Below, in pieces: positions 15,995 through 24,185 of a stretch of DNA of 64,000 nucleotides. Source of the DNA: Butyrivibrio proteoclasticus P6B7 (GTDB taxonomy: Bacteria; Bacillota; Clostridia; Lachnospirales; Lachnospiraceae). The translations under genes were made by a program, and so were the position numbers. The stretch is taken from positions 62,001 to 126,000 of the forward strand of contig NZ_JHWL01000006.1 of NCBI RefSeq assembly GCF_000622085.1, given 5' to 3'. Position 1 is the stretch's first letter. The number at the start of each line of letters is the position of its first letter. The notes beneath the pieces were generated by a model, which was given only the letters and a program-made list of their open reading frames with translations, had not been told where the DNA came from and made no database searches.

Positions 15995-17671
15995 CTAACC
16001 TCTTCTGCGGTCAATTCCTGATTCCTTGTAATATCTTTGTTTATCCTCGTACATGTGATCATCTGCTATCTTATATAATTCATCAAAGGTGGAAATGTCA
16101 GGATGATCTCCCACCTGGGCAACCCCTAGAGCAACACTAAGATTGGATACTTTCCTGCCTTTGTATTCTGACAAAAGCTTTCTTAGCTCTTTTACCTTGG
16201 ATTCCACCGTTTCCCTATCCTCAGTGATTAGTATTGCAAATTCATCGCCGCCCATTCGGCAGATAGTAGCCTCATTGCAGGAACCAAATGCCTTCTGGAT
16301 GCATCTTGCTGCTCCAACAAGCAGCTCATCGCCAGCGTCGTGGCCGTATGTATCATTGTAATATTTGAGTCTGTTGGCGTCTATATTAATCAGTGTAAGA
16401 TTTGGAGATCTTTTTTCTTTATCATTGTAGTATTCAACCTTGGTGTAGAAATATCTGCGATTGTTAAGGCCTGTCAGCTCATCCTGGTAGGCATATTCTG
16501 TTACGGTGGCAAATTCTTCCTCTTCCTCAATTGAGATGCCTATCTGCTGGAATATAATGAATACCTGAACAAGAGCATAGCTCATAAAGCCCGCAATAAC
16601 GAAAGCCAGATAATTCTGACTTATACCCAACATATAGCCTAAAAGACCTATAGCAGAGAAAACCACAAAGATGGTATTACCAATAGCAACTGCACTCTTT
16701 ACCGTCCTGTCCACATCAGATCGCATAGTAATAATTACAATACAGATAACATGGATAAATACGGTAAATACCATGAAATGTCCCACATATTCTGTAAGAT
16801 TCCAGTCAAATACTCCCAGCATGCACAAAATGATCGATATAACAGCAACCACTCCCATAATAAATACAAGGGCATCTTCTCTTTTATCATGTCTGTTGGT
16901 AAGAGAACGCAGAAGCTCCAAAAAGGTCAGGGGCATGAACATAAAGAGCACGTCATTGATGATGGCAAAGGCTGTAGGATGTCCATAAAGAGCCTGCATA
17001 ACCATAGTTTCACAGACGATCCACATAGATGCCACCGTAGAAAATACACCTGTATAAAGCAGGGTAAAGAATGAATACCTTGCTCTGACTCTTTTTCCCT
17101 GGGTAATATAGTAGATTGCAGCTCCCACCTCCGCAATACCAGAAATAAAGAATGTGGTAACCAGAGTAAGTGAAAAGAGATTTTTAAGAATAATATGAGT
17201 AATATAACCAGAGGATGAAAAAACAAAGGCATCGGAAATTCTTCTGGTGTACACTGAATCCTGTACATCGATCACAAGCTTTACCGTTTTACCTGAATAT
17301 ATCTTTTTAAGAGGAATATAAAGCTCATTGTGGCCCACATTGGTCTCTCTGCCCAAAAAGTAATTGGGATTTGATGAGTAAACCAGCTGGTTACCAATAT
17401 AAACATCAGCAGTCTTGTAGAAGCACTGTACTACAAGGACCTGATCCCTGTAAAGGTAAGGAAGGGTCCTTTCCATGACTACATATCCACGGGCTGCGCA
17501 GGGGAGATCTTCCTTGACCCCATTAATATCCCAACCCTTATCTATGTTAATATACTGCTCATTATAGGCTGAGGAAATATCAGCGCTGCCCAAAAAGGCC
17601 GTAAGGATTACGGCCAACAGTGTTGTTATAATTATGATAAGAAAGCCAATTCGATACTTATACTGCTCCAT
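15995..17671 (-). CDS. Diguanylate cyclase with extracytoplasmic sensor and 7-8 TM region
   Basis: An N-terminal helix (about 8-28) is followed by an extracytoplasmic beta-rich region (about 30-155, with NVGHNELYIPLKK). It resembles the jelly-roll sensor part of 7TM-DISM proteins. Seven or so helices (about 160-380) and a C-terminal GGDEF domain follow, with DELTGLNNRRYFYTK, INIDANRLKYYNDTYGHDAG and an intact MGGDEFAIL. I therefore expect active c-di-GMP synthesis controlled by an external ligand, probably a carbohydrate, by family analogy. It is the first gene of the signalling operon and starts with AAGGAG 5 nt upstream. Confidence 0.93.
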   Translation of the reverse strand: MEQYKYRIGFLIIIITTLLAVILTAFLGSADISSAYNEQYINIDKGWDINGVKEDLPCAARGYVVMERTLPYLYRDQVLVVQCFYKTADVYIGNQLVYSSNPNYFLGRETNVGHNELYIPLKKIYSGKTVKLVIDVQDSVYTRRISDAFVFSSSGYITHIILKNLFSLTLVTTFFISGIAEVGAAIYYITQGKRVRARYSFFTLLYTGVFSTVASMWIVCETMVMQALYGHPTAFAIINDVLFMFMPLTFLELLRSLTNRHDKREDALVFIMGVVAVISIILCMLGVFDWNLTEYVGHFMVFTVFIHVICIVIITMRSDVDRTVKSAVAIGNTIFVVFSAIGLLGYMLGISQNYLAFVIAGFMSYALVQVFIIFQQIGISIEEEEEFATVTEYAYQDELTGLNNRRYFYTKVEYYNDKEKRSPNLTLINIDANRLKYYNDTYGHDAGDELLVGAARCIQKAFGSCNEATICRMGGDEFAILITEDRETVESKVKELRKLLSEYKGRKVSNLSVALGVAQVGDHPDISTFDELYKIADDHMYEDKQRYYKESGIDRRRG

Positions 17672-17707
17672 AGTATCTCCTTATATTACCACTTTATTGT
17701 ATCATAA

Positions 17708-17736
17708 TTGGCTATATTGCGTTGATAAAATATGAT
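17708..17736 (+). promoter_or_regulatory. Sigma-A-type promoter
   Basis: TTGGCT (17708-17713), a 17-nt spacer, then TATGAT (17731-17736). Transcription would start near 17743, about 37 nt before the gene at 17780. Confidence 0.65.
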
Positions 17737-17779
17737 AAACTAGTTTATAGACTTTTAATAAATTGATTGGAGAAATGAT

Positions 17780-18241
17780 ATGGCTAAGATTGTTAATCCA
17801 GAGAAATACAGTGCTTCTGAGGAAGCAAAGGGAAATGTAGCATATTCAGAGAGATCAAGACTTCTTTTATTTGGTCTTCCTTGGACTTTTACCAAGTATG
17901 AGATCAGGGACAATGTGCTTACTATCATCAAGGGTCTTTTCACAATCCGCGAAAATGACTGCTATATGTACAAGATCAGTGATGTGGAAATAACAAGAAC
18001 TCTGTTTCAGAGGATGTTTGGACTTTCTACAATTATCTGCTATACATCAGATGTAACTGACCGCACTATCATTATGAAGAATATCAAGCATGGCCGTGAG
18101 GTTAAGGATTTCCTTCTTCAGGCATCAGAGAGTGCACGTCTTCGTCGCCGCACTGTCAGCATGCAGAACATCGGCTTCGGAGCTGGCGACATCCACGACG
18201 TAGACGACGTCGACGACATCTCCGGACATATTGATAATTAA
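17780..18241 (+). CDS. Bacterial PH-like domain protein
   Basis: This 153-aa protein has no signal or membrane helix. Residues about 38-115 (YEIRDNVLTIIKGLFTIREN, MYKISDVEITRTL, DVTDRTIIMKNIKHG) follow the strand pattern of bPH2/YdbT-type pleckstrin-like domains. These usually occur in membrane proteins, but here the domain is soluble. The C-terminus is very acidic (about 140-153, with DVDDVDDISG). GGAG lies 7 nt before the ATG, with a good promoter upstream. It is monocistronic and followed at once by the 205-bp palindrome. The domain call is fair; the function is unknown. Confidence 0.8.
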   Translation: MAKIVNPEKYSASEEAKGNVAYSERSRLLLFGLPWTFTKYEIRDNVLTIIKGLFTIRENDCYMYKISDVEITRTLFQRMFGLSTIICYTSDVTDRTIIMKNIKHGREVKDFLLQASESARLRRRTVSMQNIGFGAGDIHDVDDVDDISGHIDN

Positions 18242-18249
18242 GTTGTTGG

Positions 18250-18454
18250 CTATCCGGAAGGGACACTGGGGGCTTAGCTTTGCAGATGCTCACGTTTCCT
18301 CGTTGTTAGCTATCACAATTCAAAAGAAGGACAAGCCTCATTTCGACGTTGCTCATAGCAATCGGCTTGTCCTTCTTTTTTCATTGGATATCTAATCAAC
18401 TCGTGCAAATGCTCGCATCTGCAAAGCTAAGCCCCCAGTGTCTATTCTGGATAG
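18250..18454. repeat. 205-bp nested imperfect palindrome with central terminator hairpin
   Basis: The outer 12-nt flanks (18250-18261, 18443-18454) are 9/12 complementary. Next come 28 bp of perfect inverted repeat (18262-18289 with 18415-18442), then about 30 nt per arm that align by eye with gaps. At the centre is a 16-bp perfect stem (18322-18337 with 18364-18379) around a 26-nt loop that holds its own 5-bp hairpin (TTGCT/AGCAA). T runs on both sides of the central stem make it a bidirectional terminator for the two convergent genes. The outer arms go far beyond what a terminator needs. No ORF is supported here. Confidence 0.85.
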
Positions 18455-18509
18455 AAGTAATTAATAGATCAATATTCCGGAAAATCATAGTCCTATTTTG
18501 GGGTTCTTT

Positions 18510-19763
18510 TTACAATTCGTAGTGATCTGCGTTAATGTACTTTACGTCGCGTTCTCTGGTTTCTGCTCCGTTCTGGGCGTTGTTTGGAGGGGTGACACCG
18601 AAGAAGTTATTGAAGAACTCAGCAAAGGAGTTGGTTCCTATAAAGGCTACGTCGGTGCTGACTGCGGTTACTGCTGAGCGCTGCTCCTGGGTGCAGTTAA
18701 CTTTGGCACAGTCGCGGATAGTGAAGCGCTCAAGGATCATTTCTGGTGGAATGTTCTTGTCGATATTAACAAGGGCGCAGTCTTCAATAATAACTCCTTC
18801 ATCGTTATTTGCTACAAGGTCATAGTCCACGTTCATGATGGCACAATCGCGAAGGACTAATCCTTTTTTTACATCAAGTTGTTCACATGTGGCTCCAATT
18901 CGGTTGAAGTTATCCACAAGTTTATGGTCGATAATCACCTTTCCATCTACATGGAGCTTAGTAATTCTACTAAGGGCGCTCTCGCTTGACTTATCAATTC
19001 TGATATCTCCGATAACATAGAGCTTATCGCCATAAGTATTGATCATCTGCTCATCAAGAACTGATCCGTCTGCTTCAACAATCTTGTGATCATCTGGAAT
19101 CTCTTTTATCTGAGCTTCTACATTGAAGAGCTGAAGAGCCTTTTCCAAATGCCCCTTTCTGATATAGACCTTTTCTGTGAAGAATTTATTTCTTTTCTCT
19201 ATGAGCTTGTCATAGTCGGTTTCATTATCCATGTCGCAGATATAGGTAGCTGCGTAATATCCTTTTCCCTCCTCGGTTCTAAGTGGGAAGTATTTATCCA
19301 GCTTGTACTTGTTGCTAAGAAGCACATAGTCATCAGGATATACTTTGGTCATACCATTAAGGGAAAGGCCCTTAAGTGGAAGGATTGCAGAGATGCTTCT
19401 TGGGCAAAGGATGATTCCATTAACAGTGATGTTCTTATACTTTTTGAGGATTTCTTCTGTGCCTGGATGGATTCTGAGCATTCCGTTAACACTAAGAGTA
19501 GCGCCTTCTTCCACAATCTTATTCTTATCAATTTCGATGATTCCGTTGATGCTCTGAGTGTTGGTCTTAGAGTTCTCTCCGTTTTCATCCTCGCTAATAA
19601 ATTCATCTGCCTGAATATTAAAAGGAAGTCTGTTGAGGATTTCCTTACTTCTGTCATCAACCAGCATCTCGTCTGTGTTTATGGTTATCTCTTCATACAT
19701 TGTGTAGTTGTTTTCGTTGATTTTCCTTGCATCGCATACATCGCAGTTGATCTTAAGTCTCAT
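18510..19763 (-). CDS. Repetitive, probably beta-helical protein co-expressed with ECF sigma factor
   Basis: This 417-aa soluble protein has no signal peptide. The N-terminus has a C-x2-C pair (INCDVCDARK). Several stretches repeat a short strand pattern, for example ATLSVNGMLRIHPGTEEI, NITVNGIILCPRSI, GLSLNGMTKVYP, YVIGDIRIDK, LHVDGKVIID and VIIEDCALVNID. This suggests a solenoid or bactofilin-like beta-helix. The start overlaps the sigma gene stop by 4 nt, so the two are coupled. Position suggests an effector or regulator of the sigma factor, but it does not look like a classical membrane anti-sigma factor. I do not recognise the family. Confidence 0.85.
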   Translation of the reverse strand: MRLKINCDVCDARKINENNYTMYEEITINTDEMLVDDRSKEILNRLPFNIQADEFISEDENGENSKTNTQSINGIIEIDKNKIVEEGATLSVNGMLRIHPGTEEILKKYKNITVNGIILCPRSISAILPLKGLSLNGMTKVYPDDYVLLSNKYKLDKYFPLRTEEGKGYYAATYICDMDNETDYDKLIEKRNKFFTEKVYIRKGHLEKALQLFNVEAQIKEIPDDHKIVEADGSVLDEQMINTYGDKLYVIGDIRIDKSSESALSRITKLHVDGKVIIDHKLVDNFNRIGATCEQLDVKKGLVLRDCAIMNVDYDLVANNDEGVIIEDCALVNIDKNIPPEMILERFTIRDCAKVNCTQEQRSAVTAVSTDVAFIGTNSFAEFFNNFFGVTPPNNAQNGAETRERDVKYINADHYEL

Positions 19764-20239
19764 AGTGTCATCCTCTCTTTTATGTGTTTTCTGGCATCGC
19801 TTAGTTTACTTCTTACTGTTCCCGGCGGCAGATCAAGGATCTTGCCAATCTGTCCAGAGGTCATTCCGCCCAGGTATTTCATAGTAAAGATCTTACCCTC
19901 ATCTCCCGGAAGGGAATTGATAAGCTGGATCATTTCAAACTCAGAATACTTATCTGGCTGGATCATTAACTGGGTCTGTCCTTCGGTAAATGAATCTGTC
20001 AGGGTCTCCCTCTTACACTTGCGGTAATCATCTATAAAGAGATTCTTAATAGTACGGTAGAGCCAGGCTCTTCTTTGGTTAGGCTCAAGCTCTTTTATCT
20101 CATCATAGTGATCTATGGCTTTCACAAAGCCTTCCTGTACCAGCTCCTGTGCCTTGTAGGGATCCAGTGTCATGTTCTGACACCATCTGACCAGCTCGTT
20201 ATATAATTGTTCGTATAGCTCTGTGATTTCCTGATACAT
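19760..20239 (-). CDS. ECF-type RNA polymerase sigma factor
   Basis: This 159-aa protein has sigma region 2 (about 5-75; YKAQELVQEGFVKAIDHYDE, RRAWLYRTIKNLFIDDYRK) and region 4 (about 105-155; FTMKYLGGMTSGQIGKIL, PPGTVRSKLSDARKHIKE). Regions 1 and 3 are absent, as is usual for ECF factors. The start has only a weak site (GAGACC), but a 58-aa ORF ends 21 nt upstream, so coupled translation is likely. The 417-aa gene overlaps its end. No standard anti-sigma factor is encoded next to it; either neighbour could play that role. Confidence 0.93.
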   Translation of the reverse strand: MYQEITELYEQLYNELVRWCQNMTLDPYKAQELVQEGFVKAIDHYDEIKELEPNQRRAWLYRTIKNLFIDDYRKCKRETLTDSFTEGQTQLMIQPDKYSEFEMIQLINSLPGDEGKIFTMKYLGGMTSGQIGKILDLPPGTVRSKLSDARKHIKERMTL

Positions 20240-20260
20240 AGTTTTTTGGTCTCTGTTGTC

Positions 20261-20437
20261 TTAATATAAGCTCTTGTTCTTTTGCAAAAGAGCTATATAC
20301 ATCTGTCTTCTGGTACGCTTGTCACAATCACAATTATACACGCTTTCGAGCCTGTACCACTCACCAATTTGGGCATTTCCACAGCTTTCGTTATGATTCC
20401 ATGGCGCCCCATAAACTAAATCCATCACGTTTCCCAT
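20261..20437 (-). CDS. 58-aa Cys-containing small protein before ECF sigma gene
   Basis: ATG 20437 is preceded by TTGGAGG with 6 nt spacing, one of the best sites in this region. The frame stays open for 58 codons and ends in TAA 21 nt before the sigma gene. The protein begins MGNVMDLVYG and holds Cys19, Cys36 and Cys38 (NCDCDKRT). It has no membrane helix. Its place as the first gene of the sigma operon, together with a C-x-C pair, would suit a small redox or metal-sensing regulator. That is inference only. It could also be a leader ORF that mainly couples translation into the sigma gene. Confidence 0.65.
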   Translation of the reverse strand: MGNVMDLVYGAPWNHNESCGNAQIGEWYRLESVYNCDCDKRTRRQMYIALLQKNKSLY

Positions 20438-20495
20438 ATGTAACCTCCAACTGTTACTACTGATTATCAGTTCATTTCGGCGCCTTCATATGTAT

Positions 20496-20520
20496 AACGG
20501 ATGAGAAAGGGAAAGTGTTG
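20496..20520 (-). promoter_or_regulatory. Possible ECF-type (autoregulated) promoter
   Basis: On the minus strand CAAC (20517-20520) and CGTT (20496-20499) are separated by 17 nt, similar to the AAC/CGT pattern of ECF promoters. It lies about 60 nt before the 58-aa gene. No sigma-A-like pair with good spacing was seen here. Confidence 0.3.
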
Positions 20521-20540
20521 GACAATTTCAAAATTTTTTT

Positions 20541-20582
20541 CAAAAAAATAAAGGCTAGTGTGATTTCTCACACTAGCCTTTT
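20541..20582 (-). terminator. Intrinsic terminator after tpiA
   Basis: A 14-bp perfect stem (20550-20563 with 20568-20581) has a TTTC loop. On the minus strand it is followed by ATTTTTTGA. Confidence 0.92.
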
Positions 20583-20617
20583 ATAATCTTAACTTAGTCT
20601 CGCTAAGCGATTACTTC

Positions 20618-21364
20618 TTATGCGTTAACGATCTTGCCGAAGTCTGGCTTAAGTGAAGCACCGCCGATGAGACCACCGTCGATGTTTGGCTTTGAAAGAA
20701 GCTCAGCAGCGTTGCCAGCGTTCATAGATCCGCCGTACTGGATGCGAACTTCATCAGCTGTAGCCTTATCATAAAGCTTAGCGATAAGCTCACGGATGAA
20801 TGCGCAAACTTCCTCAGCCTGATCAGCTGTAGCTGTCTCGCCTGTTCCGATAGCCCAGATAGGCTCGTAAGCGATAACAAGCTTCTTAACCTGGTCAGCT
20901 GTTACACCGCTAAGATCCCATGTGATCTGTCTCTCGATCCACTCTTTGTAAGTACCAGCCTTACGAAGTGCAAGTGACTCACCACAGCAAAGGATTGGTG
21001 TAAGACCAGCAGCGAATGCCTTCTTAACCTTTGCATTGATAAGGATATCATTCTCGCCGAAGATGTCTCTTCTCTCAGAATGTCCCATGATTACATACTT
21101 AACGCCTGCATCAACAAGCATAGGTGCAGAGATTTCTCCTGTGAATGCACCCTTGTCCTCGATGTAGAAGTTCTCAGCACCAACGTTAACGTTTGTACCC
21201 TTTACAGCCTCTACTACAGGAACGATGTCGATAGCTGGTACGCAGTAAACTACGTCTACAGCATCATTGTTAACTAAATCCTTAAGCTCAGCAACAAGCT
21301 TAACAGCCTCAGAAGGTGTCATGTTCATCTTCCAGTTGCCGGCAATAATACGTCTTCTTGCCAT
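20618..21364 (-). CDS. tpiA: Triosephosphate isomerase
   Basis: It interconverts dihydroxyacetone phosphate and glyceraldehyde-3-phosphate in glycolysis. The 248 aa length is typical. Visible motifs are the N-terminal GNWKMN (Asn and Lys of the active site), [10 protein letters not shown] with the catalytic His, the catalytic Glu in [12 protein letters not shown], and the phosphate-binding [11 protein letters not shown] near the end. AGGAGG precedes the ATG. It is the last gene of the gap-pgk-tpiA cluster. A long hairpin with a T-run lies in the 223-nt gap after pgk, so some transcripts probably stop before it. It has its own strong terminator. Confidence 0.98.
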   Translation of the reverse strand: MARRRIIAGNWKMNMTPSEAVKLVAELKDLVNNDAVDVVYCVPAIDIVPVVEAVKGTNVNVGAENFYIEDKGAFTGEISAPMLVDAGVKYVIMGHSERRDIFGENDILINAKVKKAFAAGLTPILCCGESLALRKAGTYKEWIERQITWDLSGVTADQVKKLVIAYEPIWAIGTGETATADQAEEVCAFIRELIAKLYDKATADEVRIQYGGSMNAGNAAELLSKPNIDGGLIGGASLKPDFGKIVNA

Positions 21365-21395
21365 TTGTTGGCCTCCTTATAATACGTTCCAGTCT

Positions 21396-21510
21396 TGATG
21401 TGCCTTTTTCGCTTACGTTTGCACTGCGTAAAAAACGTAGGAGTACATAAGTCTGTAAAGGACACAGACTAAGTACTCACGTTTTTTAAGCTAGCTCAAA
21501 AGTCACATCA
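21396..21510 (-). repeat. 115-bp imperfect palindrome with terminator core, pgk-tpiA gap
   Basis: The outer TGATGTG/CACATCA ends (21396-21402, 21504-21510) and an imperfect middle lead to a core. There six A plus CGT and GAGTAC (21430-21446) pair with GTACTC, ACG and T6 (21473-21487), and GTCTGT/ACAGAC (21451-21456, 21464-21469) close the loop. Read on the minus strand the core ends in TTTTTT, so it can act as an intra-operon terminator or processing site. The left arm has an extra local hairpin (TTACG/CGTAA). Nothing else is seen in this 223-nt gap. Confidence 0.75.
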
Positions 21511-21587
21511 TTCCTGTCACTCATTTATTAAGTATTTCTAACTCATCTCACCAATCACTATTGGCAGGACTCTTTCCTTCCTAATGC

Positions 21588-22823
21588 TTACTTATTATCT
21601 GCTGCGTAAACGCCTGGAAGCTTCTTGCCTTCAAGGAACTCAAGAGATGCTCCACCACCTGTTGAGATGTGGCTCATCTTGTCAGCATAGCCAAGCTGGT
21701 TAACAGCTGCAGCACTATCACCACCACCGATGATTGTTGTAGCAGATGTCTCTGAAAGTGCCTTAGCAACTTCCTTTGTACCTGTTGCAAGAACTGGGTT
21801 CTCGAATACGCCCATAGGTCCGTTCCAAACTACAGTCTTAGCAGACTTAACTGCCTCTGAGTAAAGAGCGATTGTCTTAGGTCCGATATCAGCACCCTCT
21901 TTGTCAGCAGGGATCTTATCAGCATCAACGATTGTTGTTGTGATTGAAGGATTGTCGATAGGATCTGGGAAGCTGTCGATGCAAACTGTATCAACAGGAA
22001 GAAGAAGCTTCTTACCAGACTTCTCAGCCTTCTCCATCATTTCCTTACAGTAATCAATCTTAGTCTCATCAAGGAGTGACTTACCAATCTCATATCCCTT
22101 AGCCTTAAGGAATGTGTAAGCCATACCACCACCGATGATAAGAGTATCGCACTTCTCAAGAAGAGTGTTGATAACGTTGAGCTTATCAGCAACCTTAGCA
22201 CCACCAAGGATAGCTACGAAAGGTCTTACTGGGTTCTCAACAGCGTTTCCAAGGAAGTCGATTTCCTTCTGCATAAGGTAACCAACTACATTGCTTCCAC
22301 CCTTTTCTGTGATGTACTTAGTAACAACTGCAACAGAAGCGTGTGCTCTGTGAGCTGAACCGAAAGCGTCACATACATAATCATCTGCAAGATCAGCAAG
22401 TTCCTTAGCGAAAGCCTCACCAGCCTCTTCAGGCTTAGTCTCTTCCTTGCCTCTGAATCTTGTGTTCTGGAGAAGGATTACATCACCTTCATTCATAGCT
22501 TCAACAGCTGCTGTAGCGTCAGCACCTGTTACGTTGTAATCAGCAATAAACTTAACTTCCTTGCCAAGCTTCTCTGAAAGTCTCTTAGCAACTGGAGCAA
22601 GTGACTCACCCTCGTTAGGGCCATTCTTAACCTTTCCAAGGTGTGAGCAAAGGATAACCTTACCGCCATCCTTTACAAGCTTGTTGATTGTAGGAAGAGC
22701 TGCTACGATTCTTGTTTCATCTGTAATCTCACCGTTCTTAAGAGGTACGTTGAAATCGCAACGAACAAGTACGCGTCTGCCCTTAACGTTGATGTCGTCA
22801 ACTGACTTTTTGTTTAATGACAT
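21588..22823 (-). CDS. pgk: Phosphoglycerate kinase
   Basis: This enzyme makes ATP and 3-phosphoglycerate from 1,3-bisphosphoglycerate. ATG 22823 has AAAAGGAG 8 nt upstream and gives [17 protein letters not shown] and a normal 411 aa. A longer open frame to 22964 crosses a terminator hairpin and has no homologous sequence, so it was rejected. Visible motifs are [11 protein letters not shown] (substrate Asp and Asn), the basic patch [21 protein letters not shown], the hinge [10 protein letters not shown], and the nucleotide loop [12 protein letters not shown]. It is the second gene of gap-pgk-tpiA and is separated from gap by two stem-loops. Confidence 0.98.
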   Translation of the reverse strand: MSLNKKSVDDINVKGRRVLVRCDFNVPLKNGEITDETRIVAALPTINKLVKDGGKVILCSHLGKVKNGPNEGESLAPVAKRLSEKLGKEVKFIADYNVTGADATAAVEAMNEGDVILLQNTRFRGKEETKPEEAGEAFAKELADLADDYVCDAFGSAHRAHASVAVVTKYITEKGGSNVVGYLMQKEIDFLGNAVENPVRPFVAILGGAKVADKLNVINTLLEKCDTLIIGGGMAYTFLKAKGYEIGKSLLDETKIDYCKEMMEKAEKSGKKLLLPVDTVCIDSFPDPIDNPSITTTIVDADKIPADKEGADIGPKTIALYSEAVKSAKTVVWNGPMGVFENPVLATGTKEVAKALSETSATTIIGGGDSAAAVNQLGYADKMSHISTGGGASLEFLEGKKLPGVYAADNK

Positions 22824-22844
22824 AATTTTGTCTCCTTTTCTTTG

Positions 22845-22887
22845 GATAATAAAAGAGGATCCAGGTCCTAACGGACCGGACCCTCTT
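22845..22887 (-). terminator. Terminator-like hairpin between gap and pgk
   Basis: AAGAGG-TCC-GGTCC arms (22853-22868 with 22873-22887, small mismatches) are followed on the minus strand by TTTTATTATCC. It lies after gap and just before the pgk ribosome binding site, so it may be a partial terminator or attenuator. Confidence 0.75.
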
Positions 22888-22892
22888 AAAAC

Positions 22893-22977
22893 AGTCTTGG
22901 TTTTCTTGTTTTCACAAGGAAGTTCGACTCTCGCTGCGCTCGATCGAACTAAGTAGTACACCAAGCTCGAAAAGACC
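22893..22977 (-). repeat. Imperfect palindrome between gap and pgk
   Basis: The inner arms AGTTCGA/TCGAACT (22921-22927, 22944-22950) enclose a CTCGCTGCGCTCG-like core. The outer arms GTCTTGGT and its partner ACCAAG...AAGAC are only partly paired. It begins 12 nt after the gap stop codon and has no T-run of its own. It may stabilise the gap transcript 3' end. The outer pairing is by eye and less certain. Confidence 0.5.
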
Positions 22978-22988
22978 TCGCTAGGTGA

Positions 22989-24014
22989 TTACTTAACGAA
23001 CTTCTCGAAGTACTTGATTGTTCTAACCATCTGTGATGTGTATGAGTTCTCGTTGTCATACCATGAAACAACCTGAACTTCGTAAAGGTCATCACCGATC
23101 TTTGTAACCATTGTCTGTGTAGCATCGAAGAGTGAACCATATGTCATTCCAACGATATCTGAAGATACGATCTCATCCTCGTTGTAACCGAATGTCTCAG
23201 GATCTGAAGCCTTCTTCATAGCTGCGTTGATAGAATCCTTTGTTACCTCTGTAGCTGACTTAACAACTGCGAAAAGAAGAGTTGTTGAACCTGTTGGAAC
23301 AGGTACTCTCTGAGCAGCTCCGATGAGCTTGCCGTTAAGCTCTGGGATAACAAGGCCGATAGCCTTTGCAGCACCAGTTGAGTTAGGAACGATGTTAACA
23401 GCGCCTGCGCGTGCTCTTCTAAGGTCGCCCTTTCTCTGTGGTCCGTCAAGGATCATCTGGTCACCTGTGTAAGCATGGATTGTTGCCATGATACCAGACT
23501 GGATTGGAGCGTAATCGTTAAGTGCCTTAGCCATAGGTGCAAGACAGTTTGTTGTGCAAGATGCAGCTGAAATGATGTTGTCATCTGCTGTAAGTGTCTC
23601 GTGGTTAACGTTATATACGATTGTAGGAAGATCATTTCCTGCAGGAGCAGAAATAACAACCTTCTTAGCACCAGCGTTGATGTGTGCCTGAGCCTTATCC
23701 TTTGATGTGTAGAAACCTGTACACTCGAGAACTACGTCTACACCAATCTTGCCCCAAGGAAGATTGTTAGCGTCAGCTTCCTTATAGATCTCAATCTCCT
23801 TACCATTTACTGTGATTGAGTGATCGCTGAAAGATACCTTGTCAGCGTACTTGTACTTGCCCTGTGATGAATCATACTTGAGAAGGTGTGCAAGCATCTT
23901 AGGATCTGTAAGATCGTTGATTGCTACGATCTCTGTTCCCTCATGCTCAAACATCTGTCTGAATGCAAGACGACCGATACGGCCAAAACCATTGATTGCT
24001 ACTTTAACTGCCAT
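22989..24014 (-). CDS. gap: Glyceraldehyde-3-phosphate dehydrogenase
   Basis: NAD-dependent oxidation of glyceraldehyde-3-phosphate in glycolysis. The N-terminal Rossmann motif [12 protein letters not shown], the catalytic Cys in [12 protein letters not shown], the partner His in TIHAYTGDQ, and [14 protein letters not shown] near the C-terminus are all present. The 341 aa length is normal. AGGAGG precedes the ATG. It is the first gene of the cluster, with a sigma-A-type promoter (24094-24122) and a leader inverted repeat. The two hairpins after the stop suggest that gap mRNA is made in excess over pgk and tpiA, as in other Firmicutes. Confidence 0.98.
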   Translation of the reverse strand: MAVKVAINGFGRIGRLAFRQMFEHEGTEIVAINDLTDPKMLAHLLKYDSSQGKYKYADKVSFSDHSITVNGKEIEIYKEADANNLPWGKIGVDVVLECTGFYTSKDKAQAHINAGAKKVVISAPAGNDLPTIVYNVNHETLTADDNIISAASCTTNCLAPMAKALNDYAPIQSGIMATIHAYTGDQMILDGPQRKGDLRRARAGAVNIVPNSTGAAKAIGLVIPELNGKLIGAAQRVPVPTGSTTLLFAVVKSATEVTKDSINAAMKKASDPETFGYNEDEIVSSDIVGMTYGSLFDATQTMVTKIGDDLYEVQVVSWYDNENSYTSQMVRTIKYFEKFVK

Positions 24015-24045
24015 TTTAAGTTCCTCCTAAAATGAATTTTATATT

Positions 24046-24091
24046 GAGTTGCTGTTACATATCAGAATTGATAATTTTTTATCAGCAACTC
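24046..24091 (-). promoter_or_regulatory. Inverted repeat in gap promoter/leader
   Basis: GAGTTGCTG (24046-24054) is perfectly repeated as CAGCAACTC (24083-24091), and the enclosed segment holds TGATAA/TTATCA. It starts at the expected transcription start, so it could be a DNA operator or a 5' stabilising hairpin. Confidence 0.55.
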
Positions 24092-24093
24092 TA

Positions 24094-24122
24094 ATTCTAA
24101 TAGACTTTCTGCTATAAATCAA
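24094..24122 (-). promoter_or_regulatory. Sigma-A-type promoter of gap
   Basis: On the minus strand TTGATT (24117-24122), a 17-nt spacer, then TAGAAT (24094-24099). The expected start is near 24087, giving a leader of about 70 nt. Confidence 0.65.
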
Positions 24123-24185
24123 GTCACAATATTAAAAAAGTGGTATGATTCTATTAGCCATTGACATAAACTTTTGGAGGTAAAC

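Noticed and set aside
12654..17779. c-di-GMP riboswitch before the diguanylate cyclase genes or the GH3 gene
   Set aside because: I looked for the GEMM-type conserved core in these leaders and saw none.
19086..20027. 313-codon plus-strand frame opposite the sigma factor and the 417-aa gene
   Set aside because: It lies antisense to two well-supported genes, has no RBS and reads as low-quality hydrophobic sequence; it is a codon-bias shadow.
22824..22964. 47-residue N-terminal extension of phosphoglycerate kinase
   Set aside because: The extension crosses a terminator hairpin; the correct ATG at 22823 has AAAAGGAG and begins with typical Pgk sequence.
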